A DNA stretch of 64,000 bases from Heliopora coerulea (taxonomy: Eukaryota; Cnidaria; Anthozoa; Scleralcyonacea; Helioporidae), in contig JASJOG010000288.1 in NCBI GenBank assembly GCA_030142905.1, forward strand, positions 1-64,000. The letters run 5' to 3'. Position numbers and translations under genes: made by a program. Numbering within the stretch: the stretch's first letter is position 1; each line of letters starts with the position of its first letter. The notes under the pieces were generated by a model. That model ran no database searches. It was not told where the DNA came from and saw nothing but the letters and a program-made list of their open reading frames with translations. Of this stretch, positions 1 through 10,984 are shown in pieces.

Positions 1-965
1 ACTAACTGGTCAAAGAAATAGATGCCCTGAAAAAGAGCTATAAAGAGGTTTCAAAAAGAGTTGATTGCTTAACCCCAACAAAGGTAAATGGAGAAGACAC
101 GATCATTACATCAGAAATCAATCGCATGGAAAATCAACTGGCACTTGTTGCTGAAAATGCTTATGAAGCAAAACAGCGATCTTGAAAATGAAAATGCTAG
201 CCTGTTAACGACAATCAAGTTACCACAAGGGCCAAGCCAGTACATCGTCAAATCCAGCAGCAAACCAAAGTACCACTGACATGATGGAGTCAACAAGTGG
301 CAGCAACAAGTAAGATGGAGGCTACCAGGACATGGGCAACAAAACCAAAAAGAAGAAGAATAGCAAGAGAAACAAAAAGCCACAAAGTGTAACTACTCCT
401 GATGGCAAAGTAAATGACAACCAAAGTTCCCAAAGTGACCAGCAAAATAAACAGACAACAACAGCCATACTTGGGGGCTCAATTGTGAAAAGACTAAACA
501 GTTATCAGATGAGCAAGTCAACTGGGTCAAAGATGATTGTTCGCTCGTTTCCAAGTGCTAGGGTGAAGGATATGCACCATTACGTGAATCCAGTTTTGGA
601 AGAGGTTCCTAAACCAGCCGATGTAATTCTTCATGTTGGTACAAATGATCTGAAGGACAAATCTCTGCAAGCAGTAGCAGACGAACTCAAGGATTGGTAA
701 GGTTGACTGAGAGTAATTACCCGGTGTCAACGTTACCATCTCTAGCATTACCCAGAGGTATGATGTCAGTGGGCTGACATTGATGGTTAGTGACATTACC
801 AAGATTACCAAGCGATATTGCAACCAATCAGGTAGCTCTCAAATAATGCACAACAATGATCAATCTGCCGTTAATGGTCACAAGCTTCATTTGAACAGTA
901 AAGGTGTTGCTGTCATAGCTAGCAACTTTACAAATTTTATTGTTAATCAATCGATGATGGTCAAA
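1..965 (+). pseudogene. LINE-A ORF1: coiled coil plus SGNH/GDSL-like esterase domain
   Basis: Bases 1-180 read as a charged, heptad-like segment, as in LINE ORF1 proteins. A lysine-rich linker follows (332-400, KTKKKKNSKRNKK). The esterase-like core then shows the usual blocks: block I GGSIVKRL (near 472), HVGTNDL (near 635) and a C-terminal HLNSKG (near 890). The usual catalytic Ser context is GDS; here it is GGS. Stops near 185 and 700 break the frame. In CR1 elements this esterase ORF1 is thought to help with membranes or nucleic-acid chaperoning; here it is a relic. Confidence 0.75.
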
Positions 966-994
966 TTGTTCCAATTACACCACAAATACACACA

Positions 995-1790
995 GTGACA
1001 CAACCCCATCCTCTCGTATTTAATAATTACAATGTCAAATCCAAACTGGTGAAGGGGTTTAAATTTGGTCAGTTAAACATTAATGGACTGCTGTCTCACA
1101 TTGATCAGGCGAGGATTCTGATAGCAGAATATGAATTTGATATTCTTGCTATGAATGAAACCAAACTCGATCGAAGTGTTGACAGTGGACTTGTTAATAT
1201 AAACCAATATACCCTAGTTAGATTGGATTGTAACACTGGTCGTGGGGGTGGAGTTGCATCGTATATCAAAGATAAATTAACTATAATTTACATGGTGACA
1301 TAGTGCCTACTAATTTGGAAAAGCTAGTAATTGAAATTTCCAAGCCAAAAGTCAGGCCAATTATTGTTGCCACTTGTTATAGACCACCGCAATCTTCAGT
1401 CAGTGCTTTTAGAGAGTTTGAAGACTTCATTAAAGCTGTGGACACTGAGGGTAAAGAAACTTTGATAGTGGGAGATATCAATTGTGATATATCAGAAACT
1501 TCAATTGATCCATTATGTGCCCCTACAAAGTTTCTTTATGAGGCTTATAAATTTACTCAGTTGATCGCAGACTATACTAGAGTGACAGACCAATCTAAAA
1601 CCCTGATTGATCAGAACATGGTTGAAACAGGTGTTATTAAGACCCGTATAAGTGACCATTACTTGATATATGCTGTCAGGAAATTCCAAACAATTAGCAG
1701 TGAACCAAAATATACTGAAAGTCGAAACATGAAAAACTTTGATCCACAATTGTCTTTGACCTTCAAAATGCTCAATGGGACCTCCTAGAA
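995..1790 (+). pseudogene. LINE-A ORF2 endonuclease (APE-like) domain
   Basis: Apurinic-endonuclease-type nuclease that nicks target DNA to prime reverse transcription. Visible motifs in order: QLNINGL (near 1070), MNETKLD (near 1150, metal-binding Glu), GRGGGVASYIKD (near 1240), IVGDINCD (near 1468) and a terminal SDHYLI (near 1653). The frame shifts once near 1300, between the IKD block and the next. All main catalytic motifs survive, so decay is modest here. About 100 bp further on, a basic helical linker (1812-2168) leads to the RT. Confidence 0.85.
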
Positions 1791-1811
1791 CAATATGAGG
1801 ATCCTAATGAT

Positions 1812-2168
1812 ATGGTTCATGTTTGTGAGAATATAATTATGAAGATAGTATATGTTCATGTTCCCTTAAAAAGGAAGAGAGTAAGAAATAAATCTTCACC
1901 TTGGCTTACTCCTGAAATTAAGAAATTGATGTATAAAAGAGATAATTTAAAAAAGAAATCAATTTTAAATAAATCAAGGTCCACATTTGAAGCATACAGA
2001 TGTGCAAGAAATCAGATTAATGATGCAATTAAAAAAGTTAAAATAAATTATCTTACAAAAGAAATAAATTATGACAGCCAAAGCAGCTGGCATACCTGGA
2101 GAGCAATTAATACTCTTTTAGGTCGCAAGTCAAAAGGTCACTGGAGTGATGGAACTAAACGTTGGTGA
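1812..2168 (+). pseudogene. LINE-A ORF2 linker between endonuclease and RT
   Basis: A lysine-rich region with KRKRVRNKSSPWLTPEIKKL near its start. The SPWLTPEIK-type block is typical of the segment just after the endonuclease in CR1/L2/Jockey ORF2 proteins, followed by an amphipathic stretch ending near SSWHTWRAINTLLGRK. The frame is lost after 2168. No enzyme function is known for this part; it is listed because it ties the endonuclease and RT blocks into one ORF2. Confidence 0.7.
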
Positions 2169-3150
2169 AAATGTTGTCACTGATCCACATTCAATATCTA
2201 AAATATTTAATGATCATTTTTCAAAAGTAGGTATTAAGATCAGTGAAAATATTCCACACACTTCCATCTCGCCAGAGACTTATGTTAAAGAAAGCAATTC
2301 ATGTTTTCAATTTTCTTGAAAATTGCCTCTCCAGTTATTCAGCATATGCTTTCTACACTGTCTGTTTGCAAAGCTTCTGGTCTCGATAAGATTTTGACCA
2401 AGATTCTGCTGCGACTTGCTGCTCCAGTTATAAGTGGTCCTCTAAGTATTACATTTAATCAATCTTAACAGGAATTTTCCCTGATAGGTGGAAAAATGCA
2501 AAGGTCTTTCCAGCTCATAAGGGTAATGCCAAGGATGATCCAAATAATTATCGACCTTTCTCTGTGCTGCCAGCTGTAGCTAAAGTTCTTGAAAAACTTA
2601 TTTTCAATCAAGTATATCATTACTTGAATGAAAATAACATTCTAAGTAAGTTTAGATCAGGGTTTAGGTCTGGGAACTCCACGGTCACTGCTCTCTTGCA
2701 AAGTACTGAAAATTTTTATAAAAATATGGATTGTGGCTACATTAATGGAGTAGTTCTCATTGACTTAAGTAAAGCTTTTGACACTGTTGACCATACAATT
2801 CTGTTGAAAATATCGAGTCTGTATGGAATCAATAACACTTCGTTAGAATGGTTCACTTCATATGTAGATGACAGGCATCAGTGTTGTATGGTCAATGGTG
2901 TTCAGTCCAAACTCAAACCTATTACTACAGGAGTTCCTCAGGGATCCATCTTAGGTCCACTATTATTTTTATTATACATCAATGACTTTCCAAATTGTTT
3001 GACATCTACCACTCCTAGTATGTATGCAGATGATTCACAAATTACAGCTTCTGCTGAAACTGTAGATCTTCAAAATATTTTAAATCATGATCTTAAAAAT
3101 CTGCATACATAGCTCTGTGCAAATAAACTATCTGCTAATTCTACAAAAAT

Positions 3151-3331
3151 TGCAGGAACTGCTGAGTATTTTGATAAAATACACAACAACAGTAACTCCA
3201 AAAATCGATAGCATATTTAATTTCTTCTACATTTCAACTAGGCTTTAGTCATTTTCAGGAATGCTGCTGGCTAAGCAGCATTCCTGAAGATGACTAAAGC
3301 CTAGTCGAAACATAGAAGAAATTAAATATAG
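3151..3331. mobile_element. 181-bp hammerhead hairpin insertion with 15-bp target duplication
   Basis: The 15-mer TAATTCTACAAAAAT occurs at 3136-3150 and again at 3332-3346, exactly flanking the insert, and removing the insert rejoins the RT region. Bases 3211-3330 fold into an inverted repeat of about 56 bp per arm around a short loop (near 3270). Each arm carries a hammerhead-like core, facing opposite ways. There is no ORF. It looks like a non-autonomous piece of a Penelope-like element mobilised by target-primed reverse transcription. Confidence 0.8.
3284..3311 (+). ncRNA. hammerhead ribozyme core (Penelope type)
   Basis: CTGAAGA, then stem II GACTA / loop AAGCC / TAGTC, then GAAAC. This matches the CUGANGA...GAAA hammerhead core with a perfect 5-bp stem II. 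Hammerhead motifs are a known hallmark of Penelope-like elements. The opposite arm (3232-3257, minus strand) has the same layout with CTGAAAA and GAAAT, so that copy has lost core bases. Cleavage activity is not shown by sequence alone. Confidence 0.75.
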
Positions 3332-3605
3332 TAATTCTACAAAAATGGAGTTTATTGCAATAGCTTCTAGTTATCAACTCAATCAGTTCACAATGGATCA
3401 TAAAATTCAACTTCATAATGAAGCTATTAAAAGAGTCACAAAATCTAAGTTGCTAGGTGTTATGGTAGACAACAAACTTCTTTGGAATACCCATGTGAAC
3501 GAAATAATTATTCCAAAGGGTTTTCGAAGATGCTTCCTTAATTATGAGATCTCCTTCCATTAGCTAATTTGATTGAAGTATACAATACACTAATATCCCC
3601 CCATT

Positions 3606-3876
3606 TTGATTACTATTGTTATGCATACATATGTCCATATATACATACATATCAATATATATGGACATATACCGATATGTGTGGACATATATGGATACAT
3701 ATGGATACATATGGACATATATTGATACATATGAATGTATATGGATATATACAGACGTACAACGATATATATGGACATACATGGATGTGTTTGTGTGTGT
3801 GTGTATGCATGTTTGTGTGCGCGTATGTTTGTATGGGTGTGTATATACATATATATACATATATATATATATATAC

Positions 3877-3937
<61 letters not shown>

Positions 3938-3962
3938 CATGTATATGTATATACATATATAT
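3606..3962. repeat. AT-rich microsatellite and low-complexity tract
   Basis: Imperfect ATATGGACAT/GATACATATG units grade into (TG)n near 3790-3840, then (ATAC/ATAT)n and (TATG)n to 3962. It separates LINE-A from the Polinton polymerase relic. Long open frames across it on both strands are made only of Tyr/Ile/Met/His/Thr codons and are not genes. Confidence 0.95.
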
Positions 3963-3989
3963 CACCCTTTCTGGAGTTTTCAGTGATAG

Positions 3990-5447
3990 AGTCGAGTTCC
4001 AATTTAGACATCTCTTTCTGTGTTAATCATTAAAAATCACCTGTAGGTGGACACTGGGACATAGCCCTGCCATATAAGTTGTTAGCATCTGGATACACAA
4101 TATGTTTACGAGGCTTTTTCTTGTTGTAGTTTTTTATGTATTGATTATTGGCTGTAGCATATCTGTTACTAATGTAACTAATGTCTCCTGTAAGGCCTTT
4201 TTTGATGAGTAAATGTTGGTCTATATCACTGATCAATTCTAGTTGAATGTTTGTCATTTTGAGCACAACATCCCAAGATATTCCAGTGCTAGCAAAATAA
4301 TGACATGGGTTTAGGCTGTAGTAACTAAAACAAGTACTTTGAAAGTTTTTGAAAACATCTGATTTTGGGTATAGATCATGATAATGGCCCATGTCCATTA
4401 AATTGAATGTCTTCCAAATGTCTTTAGCGTGTCTGTAATCATCTTCATAGACATGTTCATTGTTTAGTTGACTATGGAATTATCTTTTGAAGGTAATTTG
4501 TCTGTGTAATCCTAAGGATAAATCCCTTACGTTTCATTAAATTAAACTTCAGAGGTGAACTTAACGTATCATTAGGAAGGTTGTTTGCCAGATTTTCCAA
4601 ATTTGAAGCCATAAACTGGAACAAGTTGATAAATACTACATCATCCAGCATGAAAGCCACATACTTTTCAATGTTATTAGGGATCACATTTATGTTCAGT
4701 TCTTTTTTATTTAACATTTTTTCTGATTTCTTGCATGATGAGACTAGAGTCATAACCTCTTAGATTATGGAATATTACTGGAATCTTTTTACTGAATTTC
4801 CATTTAAGATTACATTTTTAGTGTGCAATACCGTGATATTTTCCAGTTACTTTAATGTCTTTTTCAATGTATTCTTTAAAGTAAATATAGAATTCATTGG
4901 CTGCCTTGAAGTTTTGCTTTTCTTTATCAGTCAATGATTTCAGCTTTGAAATCCTCCTCTGAGGATTTTTTTCTTAAGGGTTAAAGTGCCTAATATGACA
5001 CCATAGAAAACATTCATTGTCGACACTTCTCAAGTTTATCAGACCCTTGGCAGTTCCATATAAATAGGTCCTTTTAAAGGCACATATTTAGTAATATTCA
5101 AGAAGTGACCTGCTATAACATCTATTTGCCAATTGCTACCTTCAGAAAGCCATGACTGAACTATTTGCATAATGTCTTCTTCAGCATTAACTATTGCTTC
5201 ATTGAGGATTGTTTTTGTGGTAATTTTCTCTATCTTTTCCTGGCTTGTTTAATTTTGTTTTCAGGGTCTCATTGAACTTGAAGCCTTTGAATTTCTCAAG
5301 ATCCTTGATATGAACTCTATGGTACTTTCTAGCTGATTGAAATGCTTACGTTTTTTAAAACTTCGGAGAACTTTGTTGTGTTAACAATTATCTTTAGGAT
5401 TTCCTGAACATCTCTTCATACCACTTTCTTAGCTAGACCTCTCCAGT
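3990..5447 (-). pseudogene. Polinton/Maverick-type protein-primed family-B DNA polymerase, truncated
   Basis: Read on the minus strand, the order is: HIKDLEKFKGFKFNETLK (near 5290), PIYMELPKGLINL-like block (near 5060), a fragment with KIPVIFHNLRGYDS (near 4770), FINLFQFMASNLENL (near 4600), and YYSLNPCHYFASTGISWDV to YPDANNLYGRAMSQCPPTGDF (4398-4036). The GYDS and DANNLYG blocks match the exonuclease and Pol motif A regions of viral/organellar type-B polymerases used by Polintons. The palm motif C end is missing: the gene stops at the microsatellite. There are several frameshifts. The N-terminal side is cut at 5447 by Penelope-like insertions. Confidence 0.85.
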
Positions 5448-5479
5448 TAATTATAGCTAATGTTTTGGATGGAGAAGAA

Positions 5480-5955
5480 ATAATAAAGCCCAGCAAAAAA
5501 CATGCAAAATAGGCATATTAGAGGTTTAAAATGTAATTCTAACGTTTCGTTGCTACACGCAACATCCTCAGAGAATGAACCAAAAACTATATTACAAGGT
5601 GATGATATATAATGGTATGTTACATGATAAGTAAATGAGATATTGGCGTAGGAGTGGAAGTGGGAAGGGCACAAGGAAACAGCAGACTGAGATGTAATGG
5701 AATGGTCGAGAAACGAAAGGTCTTAAAATAAAGAAAGTGGAAAAGAGCCCATGTTAGCATTAAGCGATGGATTGAGTTTGCGGATAAGCAGACTTTCTCT
5801 GACGAGAAGTTCAGAGTTGAAAGAAGAAGACAAGATAGTGAAGTCATCAGGTGAGACAGTGTGTCTCGCCTGCGATTTCCGCCTGGTACATCTGTCGCCC
5901 CTAATGTTTTGTAATTTTTTGAAGTCTGTATGGTGTATAGCCATTTTATAGATAA
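5480..5955 (-). mobile_element. Penelope-like element fragment PLE-1: GIY-YIG tail plus hammerhead
   Basis: The minus strand 5944-5723 reads as the C-terminal part of a Penelope-like endonuclease region (DDFTILSSSFNSELLVRESL, then SLNANMGSFPLSLF). Downstream on that strand come about 150 bp of non-coding sequence and then a hammerhead core at 5571-5544. This ORF-then-ribozyme order matches the sense 3' end of Penelope-like elements. It lies inside the Polinton polymerase region. Confidence 0.75.
5544..5571 (-). ncRNA. hammerhead ribozyme core at the PLE-1 3' end
   Basis: On the minus strand: CTGAGGA, T, stem II GTTGC / loop GTGTA / GCAAC, then GAAAC. All core bases of CUGANGA and GAAA are present and stem II is perfect, making this one of the best preserved of the window's hammerheads. 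It lies just downstream of a Penelope GIY-YIG tail, as expected. Confidence 0.8.
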
Positions 5956-6433
5956 TTCAAATGGACAAATTAGCTTTTGTAATTTGATGTGACAACACTT
6001 ACCAGCTAGATTTAATTTTTTATTATTTTTACATATATCACAGTACCATATAATTTGTTTTGCTTTGTCTTATGGCTAATTGTCTTTCTTCATCAGTATG
6101 TTTTTTTGATAGTTGCAACAGAAAAATCGAGTGGAAAACACAATTTTGTTATGAAAATCAAAGACCAGACAATGATTTTAAAGAAGGCCATGAAGAGAAC
6201 ACATTGACAATGATATGGTTAAAAAGATTTATTGAACTAATGTCTCATCATCACATGCAACATCATCGGAGTATGAATTATTACAATGATTCTCAACCTA
6301 TTTACAAAAGTAGAAGTGACAGACAGGAAGCATGGAAAAAAAAAACAAGAAAATTACAGGAAGTCACTGATTAATTAAATAATGTTAAAGCAACACATCT
6401 TGTATTTAAGTTAAGAGAGTAGGTTAGTTTGAG

Positions 6434-7760
6434 TTAATGAGTAGGCTTTTCAAAAGTAGAAGGACAAGAAGATGAAACAGAAAAATCATTAAGAGAAATG
6501 GGATGGTCCAGGACACTAGATAAAGTGGTCACAGAAAGTGATTTTCCAGTGTAAGCTGAAATCCAGAAATGTTCAGAAATCTGCACATGCATGTGGCAAG
6601 AACTTTCACCAATATACAATCACTGACATCATTGACACTTGTGTTTATAAACTATGCAAGACCTTAAACATAAAGGAATGCATGTCATAAAGTTTGATAA
6701 ATTAAACGGATTTGAGTATGTCAGTAGGCGGGAGAAAATAGTTTAATGATTTGGTTGAGTGTAAACCGGTATATGGAAGGGTAAAAGATGTTATATGTCT
6801 CAGTACTGAGAGTGTTTTTAAAGGCAGTTGAAAAAGTTTATCTAAATATACACAAATGCAATTGTCAGAAAAAAAGAATAAAGCTCTCAAATTCAATTAA
6901 CTTCAACTTCATTGGTAAACCAAATGTTTGGGTGTTTTGAGTTGAGATAATTGAGAAATGGGATATATTCAGGAGAGCAAAAAAGGATAAAGGAGTTACT
7001 GCCATAGCATTGGTAATATAACAGTTTAAGTTTAGTAGGACAATCATTAAGCCAATTGACCTCATGAAGAGATAGAAAGATATTGACAAAAAGTGGTCCA
7101 AATAGAAATCCCATTGTAACGCCATCAATTTAATCATAAAATGGCAACTCTTAACAGACAAATTAAGGAGTTTCGTAAACTGTTTGCAAGTAAAATTTTC
7201 ATTGCAAGATTTAGTGTCAAAAAGTTGATTATCGAGTAGAATGTTTGTAAAAAGAGAGGTTGTGTCAAAGCTGGCCATAACATTACTGGTGTTAAAATTC
7301 ATCTTGAATAAAACAAAATGTATCACTTATAGAAAACGGACTAAATGAGATAGGACAAAGGAAGGGAACTAAGATTTTAGCAATGTTAAAGGAATGACTA
7401 CCAACAGAAGAAAGAATAGGTCTAAGAGGTATACCAAATTCATATACCTTAGGTAGTGCATAAAGTATGCTGGGTTGAGAACAAGTGGGAGACAACTGTT
7501 TTATAACCTTCTTCGGTAATAACATTGGCTTTATTCTCTTGCTTAAAAGTTGTCTTTACTGGGTCAGCATCAAGACAGACAAATTTAGTTGGATCATCAA
7601 GAACATTGTTCATTTTATTCCAATAATCAGTCTGGTCCAAAATAACAATGCCATTACCCTTGTCAGGCTTCATGATTGAAGTCGAGTCATCTTCTTTAAG
7701 GCAATTTAGAACTTTGAATTCTTCATCTGAGTAGATAAAAGAAAGTAGTGAATAACTATG
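6434..7760 (-). pseudogene. PLE-2 reverse transcriptase and GIY-YIG endonuclease, decayed
   Basis: Minus-strand blocks in order: MKPDKGNGIVILDQTDYWNK (7673), ALPKVYEFGIPLRPILSSVG (near 7450), FDTTSLFTNILLDN (motif A, near 7265), LSVKSCHF (7155), a motif-B region reading MGFLFGPLFVNIFLSLHEVNW (7114-7050), then a YIGES block with a HISEH-like context near 6619 (endonuclease). The RT needs at least three frame changes. Penelope proteins join a telomerase-like RT to a GIY-YIG nuclease that makes the primer end. This copy is dead. Confidence 0.8.
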
Positions 7761-7839
7761 GAGGCCAGAAAGTGCAATGTTCTTAAGTCAGGTTTTGATG
7801 AAGTCCTACCCATGTATTAAAATTCGTTTTCAATTTGTT

Positions 7840-10010
7840 TTTTTTTTCTCTGGATAAAAGAACTTTTCACCACCTAACTTTTTATTGACTGGAGATGATT
7901 ATAAAATCTTGAAGGGACTGAGGGATGATGCAGGAATTGTTTTGGTGAAACCGGACAAGGGCGACAGCCTCATTATCTTAAACAAACCTGACTATTTCTT
8001 CAAGACAAATCTAAATTCAAGCACCTTATGTCAGACCCTCTGAAAATGAGTGCCAAACGAGAAAACAAGATCTGTGGCTTCCTACGTAGTTTAAAAAATG
8101 AGAGCATAATCTCTGGTAAATTGTATGAAAAACTGATTTGGACAGTCTCCAGACCTGGCGTTCTATATGGACTACTAAAAATACATAAAGCCAACATCCT
8201 TCTTTGTCCCATTCTTATCTACCATAGGTATGCACTCATTCCTTTCTAAATATTTTGTTTCACTTCTTCATTGTATCTTTGTTGGTCCCTTTATGATTTC
8301 AGATACTTTTTCATTTATTGATGAGTTATGTAATTTAAATCTGGACACTGATCACATCTTCATGACCAGTTTTGACCTATTTTTACTGTTTTACTAATGT
8401 CCCTCTTGACGAAACAATCAATATCATTATTTCTAAGCTTTTTCTCAACTCAACCCACCATCTTCGTTTTACTTGTGCAGAGTTTAAGGAATTATTGTGG
8501 TTATCCGTCAAAAATTGTCATTTTCTTTTTAATGGCCACCTTTATGAACAAGTGGACGTTGTTGCAATGGGTTCCCCCCTTTATCCACTGTTCGCTAATA
8601 TTTTTTTATCTTCTCACAAATGCACCTGGTTAGACAATTGCCCACCCAAATTTAAACCTCTTCATTTCTGATGATTGTTTTATTATCTTCAAATCCTAAG
8701 ACCACGTCCAACCTTTTCTTAATTACTTAAATTCAAAACACTGTAATATTAAATTTACTAGTGAGCCCAAGGTTAACGGTTGTTTACCTTTCTTAGATGT
8801 TTTGAATAATCAAATCGATGGCTTCTCTACTGCTGTTTATCAAAAACCCACTTTTACTGTACTTTTTACCAACTTTGATAGTTTTATTTCTTTATCGTTG
8901 AAACCTGGTCTTATTTACTTGTTGCTCAACCGATATTTTAGAATGTGCTCATCCTATCACATATTTCATTCTGAGGTCCTTAAACTTAAAACATTTTTTG
9001 TTAACAATGGTTACCCCTGCCTAAGTATTTTTCTCAACAAGATCTTTTCTCCTCCCATTAACAATATCACTGTCTCGAAATGTGTTGTCTATTTCTGCCT
9101 CCCTTTTACTGGTGCTCATTTTTTACAACTCCAAACCAAGCTCATCAAACTTGCTTCTCCCTGCTTCCCACAAATAGACATCCTTGGTATATTAAAACCT
9201 GGTAAACATCTTTCTACCTTCTCCCAGTTCAAAGACCCTATTCCATGTAGTTTATCAATTTAAGTGTCAATGCTGCACAGCATTGTATATTGGGCAAACA
9301 CGCCATCACCTACACATGTGTATTTCAGAACAAATGGGAATTTTGCCTTTGACTGGCAAGAAAGGTTCACATTCTTCACATTCAAACCCAACCTAGCCAC
9401 TCCACCTCCTTTCATGACTTCTCAATTCTTTCTTCTAGCAATTCACCCATTGAATTACTTATTGGAGAAAGTCTCCTCATTCCTTATTCCCGTTGGCTTT
9501 AATCTTAATGTGACACCTTTTGTAAATATAAATAGTTTAGTATTTCTGTCCGTTAATTACTTTGAAAATTTTGTGCATTGGCAACAAAATATCAGTGAAC
9601 TTCGATTAAACTTTATTTGTGTGTTGACATTACATCTCTGAATTTTGAGCTGGGTTCTCATCATCATTTTATGTCTATACAATGTGTATCATCTTTTGCT
9701 TTAAAGACCATATTCCTTTAAGGCTAAAATCTCACATAGTTTATCAATACAAGTGTCAATGCTGTCAGTAATTGTATATTGGTGGAACTTCTCACCACCT
9801 ACATATGGGAATTTTGGCTTACACTGGAAAATCACTTTCTGTCACCACTTTATCTAGTGTCCTGGCCCATCACAAAAGCATTGGCGATCCCATTTTGCCT
9901 AGTGATTTTTCTGTTTTATCTTCTTGTTCTTCTACTTAAGGGAAGCCAACTCAACAAATTTAATCCATCTGTTCCTTTAACTTTATTTAACTAATCAGTG
10001 ACTTCCTGTT
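7840..10010 (+). pseudogene. PLE-3 reverse transcriptase with two successive GIY-YIG tails
   Basis: Plus-strand blocks: GIVLVKPDKGDSLIILNKPD (near 7938), NVPLDETINIIISKLF (motif A side, 8394), CHFLFNGHLYEQVD then VAMGSPLYPLFANIFLSSHK (motif B, near 8560), LPFLDVLNNQ (8790), then an endonuclease start with YIGQT near 9290. A second endonuclease start follows at about 9720-9990, ending at a hammerhead (10097). The first tail resembles PLE-1 and the second resembles PLE-2, so this looks like a mosaic or a later insertion. Frameshifts abound. Confidence 0.75.
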
Positions 10011-10096
10011 ATTTTCTTTCATGCCTCCTGTCTGTCAGTTCTATTTTTGCAAATAGGTTAATATATAGGTCAAGAATCATTTTAATAATTCATACT

Positions 10097-10124
10097 CTGA
10101 TGATGTTGCATGTTGTGATGAAAC
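10097..10124 (+). ncRNA. hammerhead-like core at the PLE-3 3' end
   Basis: CTGATGA, then a 16-nt stem II region, then GAAAC. The stem II pairing (GTTGC against GTGAT) would rest mostly on G-U wobbles, so this copy is weak but has an intact CUGANGA and GAAA core. The inverted flank at 6246-6275 carries the same block with lost core bases. Confidence 0.6.
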
Positions 10125-10245
10125 ATTACTTCAATAAATCTCTTTAACCATATTGTCTTTCATGTGCCCTCTTCATGACTTTATTTAAAATTATTGTCTG
10201 GGCTTTGATTTTCATAACAACACCTTTCTTTTTGTTTTCCATTTT

Positions 10246-10638
10246 ACATACTATATAGCATATTTGGTATGTCTATGGAAATATTTGTAATCGTTACACT
10301 TTGTTTGGTCATTTTTGCAATATTTGCATTTAACCCTGGTATCTTTCATATAATGATCTATTTGACTGTGGAATTCATCATAATCATTGCTAACTAAAGT
10401 TTTATAACTATTATCTTTGTATTGCTCAAGTGCTGTTTTTTTGATTATTGGATAATATTCAATTACCCTTTGGAGTTTGAAGCTAAATGGAGAAATTGGA
10501 GTACTTTTTATGGAGATTCATAGGCATCGATCCATTTGTATTTAGTATCTTGCAAGTGGCGTAAGCCAACATTTAATATTACATTTCTATGATACTGTCT
10601 AATGTAATTGACGATTTTATAATCAATATTATTGCCAA
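10246..10638 (-). pseudogene. Polinton accessory relic with a Cys-containing block
   Basis: The minus strand near 10420-10240 reads FHSQIDHYMKDTRVKCKYC followed by a further Cys and two His within about 20 residues, which resembles a small zinc-binding motif. It lies just downstream (minus sense) of the BRO-N gene, so it may be that gene's C-terminal part or the next gene. I do not recognise a family. Confidence 0.35.
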
Positions 10639-10965
10639 TCACTTGATTTCTTCATGTTTCAGCAATAGATATTGTCTGGTCTTATGGACTGATGGAAGAA
10701 CGTCTCTAAATACACAGTCTTTGAACCTTTCAGCTGACACTAACTTACTTGAAAATATTAATCTATATAATCTATATAATCTGGGTTTATTAATAAATAC
10801 GGTATTCGGATCAAGTTTAGAAGGGTTCCCAAAATAGGTACCTTTATTTTTTAGAGCTTCTACCATAGTTTTCTCATTCTCCTTTACAGCCTTCTTAGAG
10901 TTTGAATATCCCAAAACATTTGCTGCAGACTGTGCCCTAAACAATACATAATTACCTTCTTTCAT
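10639..10965 (-). CDS. BRO-N (baculovirus repeated ORF N-terminal) domain protein
   Basis: A 108-residue open frame starting MKEGNYVLFRAQSAANVLGY. The features match the BRO-N fold: WF/LF-RA..AA.VLGYSNSKKAV near residues 8-28, TVFINKPRLYRL.LIFSSKL near 55-75, and AERFKDCVFRDVLPSVHKTR near 80-98. BRO-N proteins bind DNA and are common in large DNA viruses, phages and some Polinton-like elements. The domain is complete but the protein is short, and a C-terminal domain may be lost. It lies within the minus-strand Polinton relic, upstream of the polymerase and downstream of integrase. It is one of the least damaged genes of that element. Confidence 0.8.
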   Translation of the reverse strand: MKEGNYVLFRAQSAANVLGYSNSKKAVKENEKTMVEALKNKGTYFGNPSKLDPNTVFINKPRLYRLYRLIFSSKLVSAERFKDCVFRDVLPSVHKTRQYLLLKHEEIK

Positions 10966-10984
10966 TACATTATACTATATATTT

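Larger units (their letters stand above)
1..3605 (+). mobile_element. CR1-like non-LTR retrotransposon (LINE-A), decayed, 5' end outside the window
   Basis: The blocks occur in CR1-clade order on one strand: coiled-coil/esterase ORF1, APE-type endonuclease, linker, reverse transcriptase. Each is readable, but stops and frameshifts separate them, so the copy is dead. A 181-bp foreign hairpin sits in the RT at 3151-3331. The 3' tail is missing: RT-like coding runs into a TATG/ATAC microsatellite near 3605. The order and the esterase ORF1 are as known for CR1/L2-type elements; the clade assignment is inference from motifs only. Confidence 0.85.
2190..3605 (+). pseudogene. LINE-A ORF2 reverse transcriptase, interrupted
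   Basis: RT palm and fingers: NYRPFSVLPAVAKVLEKL (near 2550), motif A SKAFDTVDH (near 2768), motif B GVPQGSILGPLLF (near 2930), motif C YADDSQ (near 3022). The catalytic Asp residues of motifs A and C are kept. The reading frame is good from 2564 to 3112, then reaches a stop. At 3151 a 181-bp hairpin element interrupts it, and RT-like sequence resumes at 3347 (KLLGVMVDNKLLW, the usual post-palm block). Several stops upstream of 2564 show decay. Confidence 0.88.
6110..10245. mobile_element. Head-to-head inverted pair of Penelope-like elements (PLE-2 minus, PLE-3 plus)
   Basis: Two RT-bearing copies point away from each other, with their 5' ends meeting near 7800. The outer flanks are inverted repeats of one another: about 6130-6310 matches the reverse complement of 10060-10240, including a hammerhead-like block (6246-6275 and 10097-10124). 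The pair sits between the Polinton polymerase relic and the BRO-N gene, so it inserted into the Polinton. Partial inverted or tandem copies are a known habit of Penelope-like elements. Confidence 0.75.

Noticed and set aside
3564..4033. Open frames of 80-154 codons on both strands across the microsatellite
   Set aside because: They consist of repeated Tyr/Ile/Met/His/Thr codons produced by (TATG)n and (ATAC)n; no protein family has this composition.
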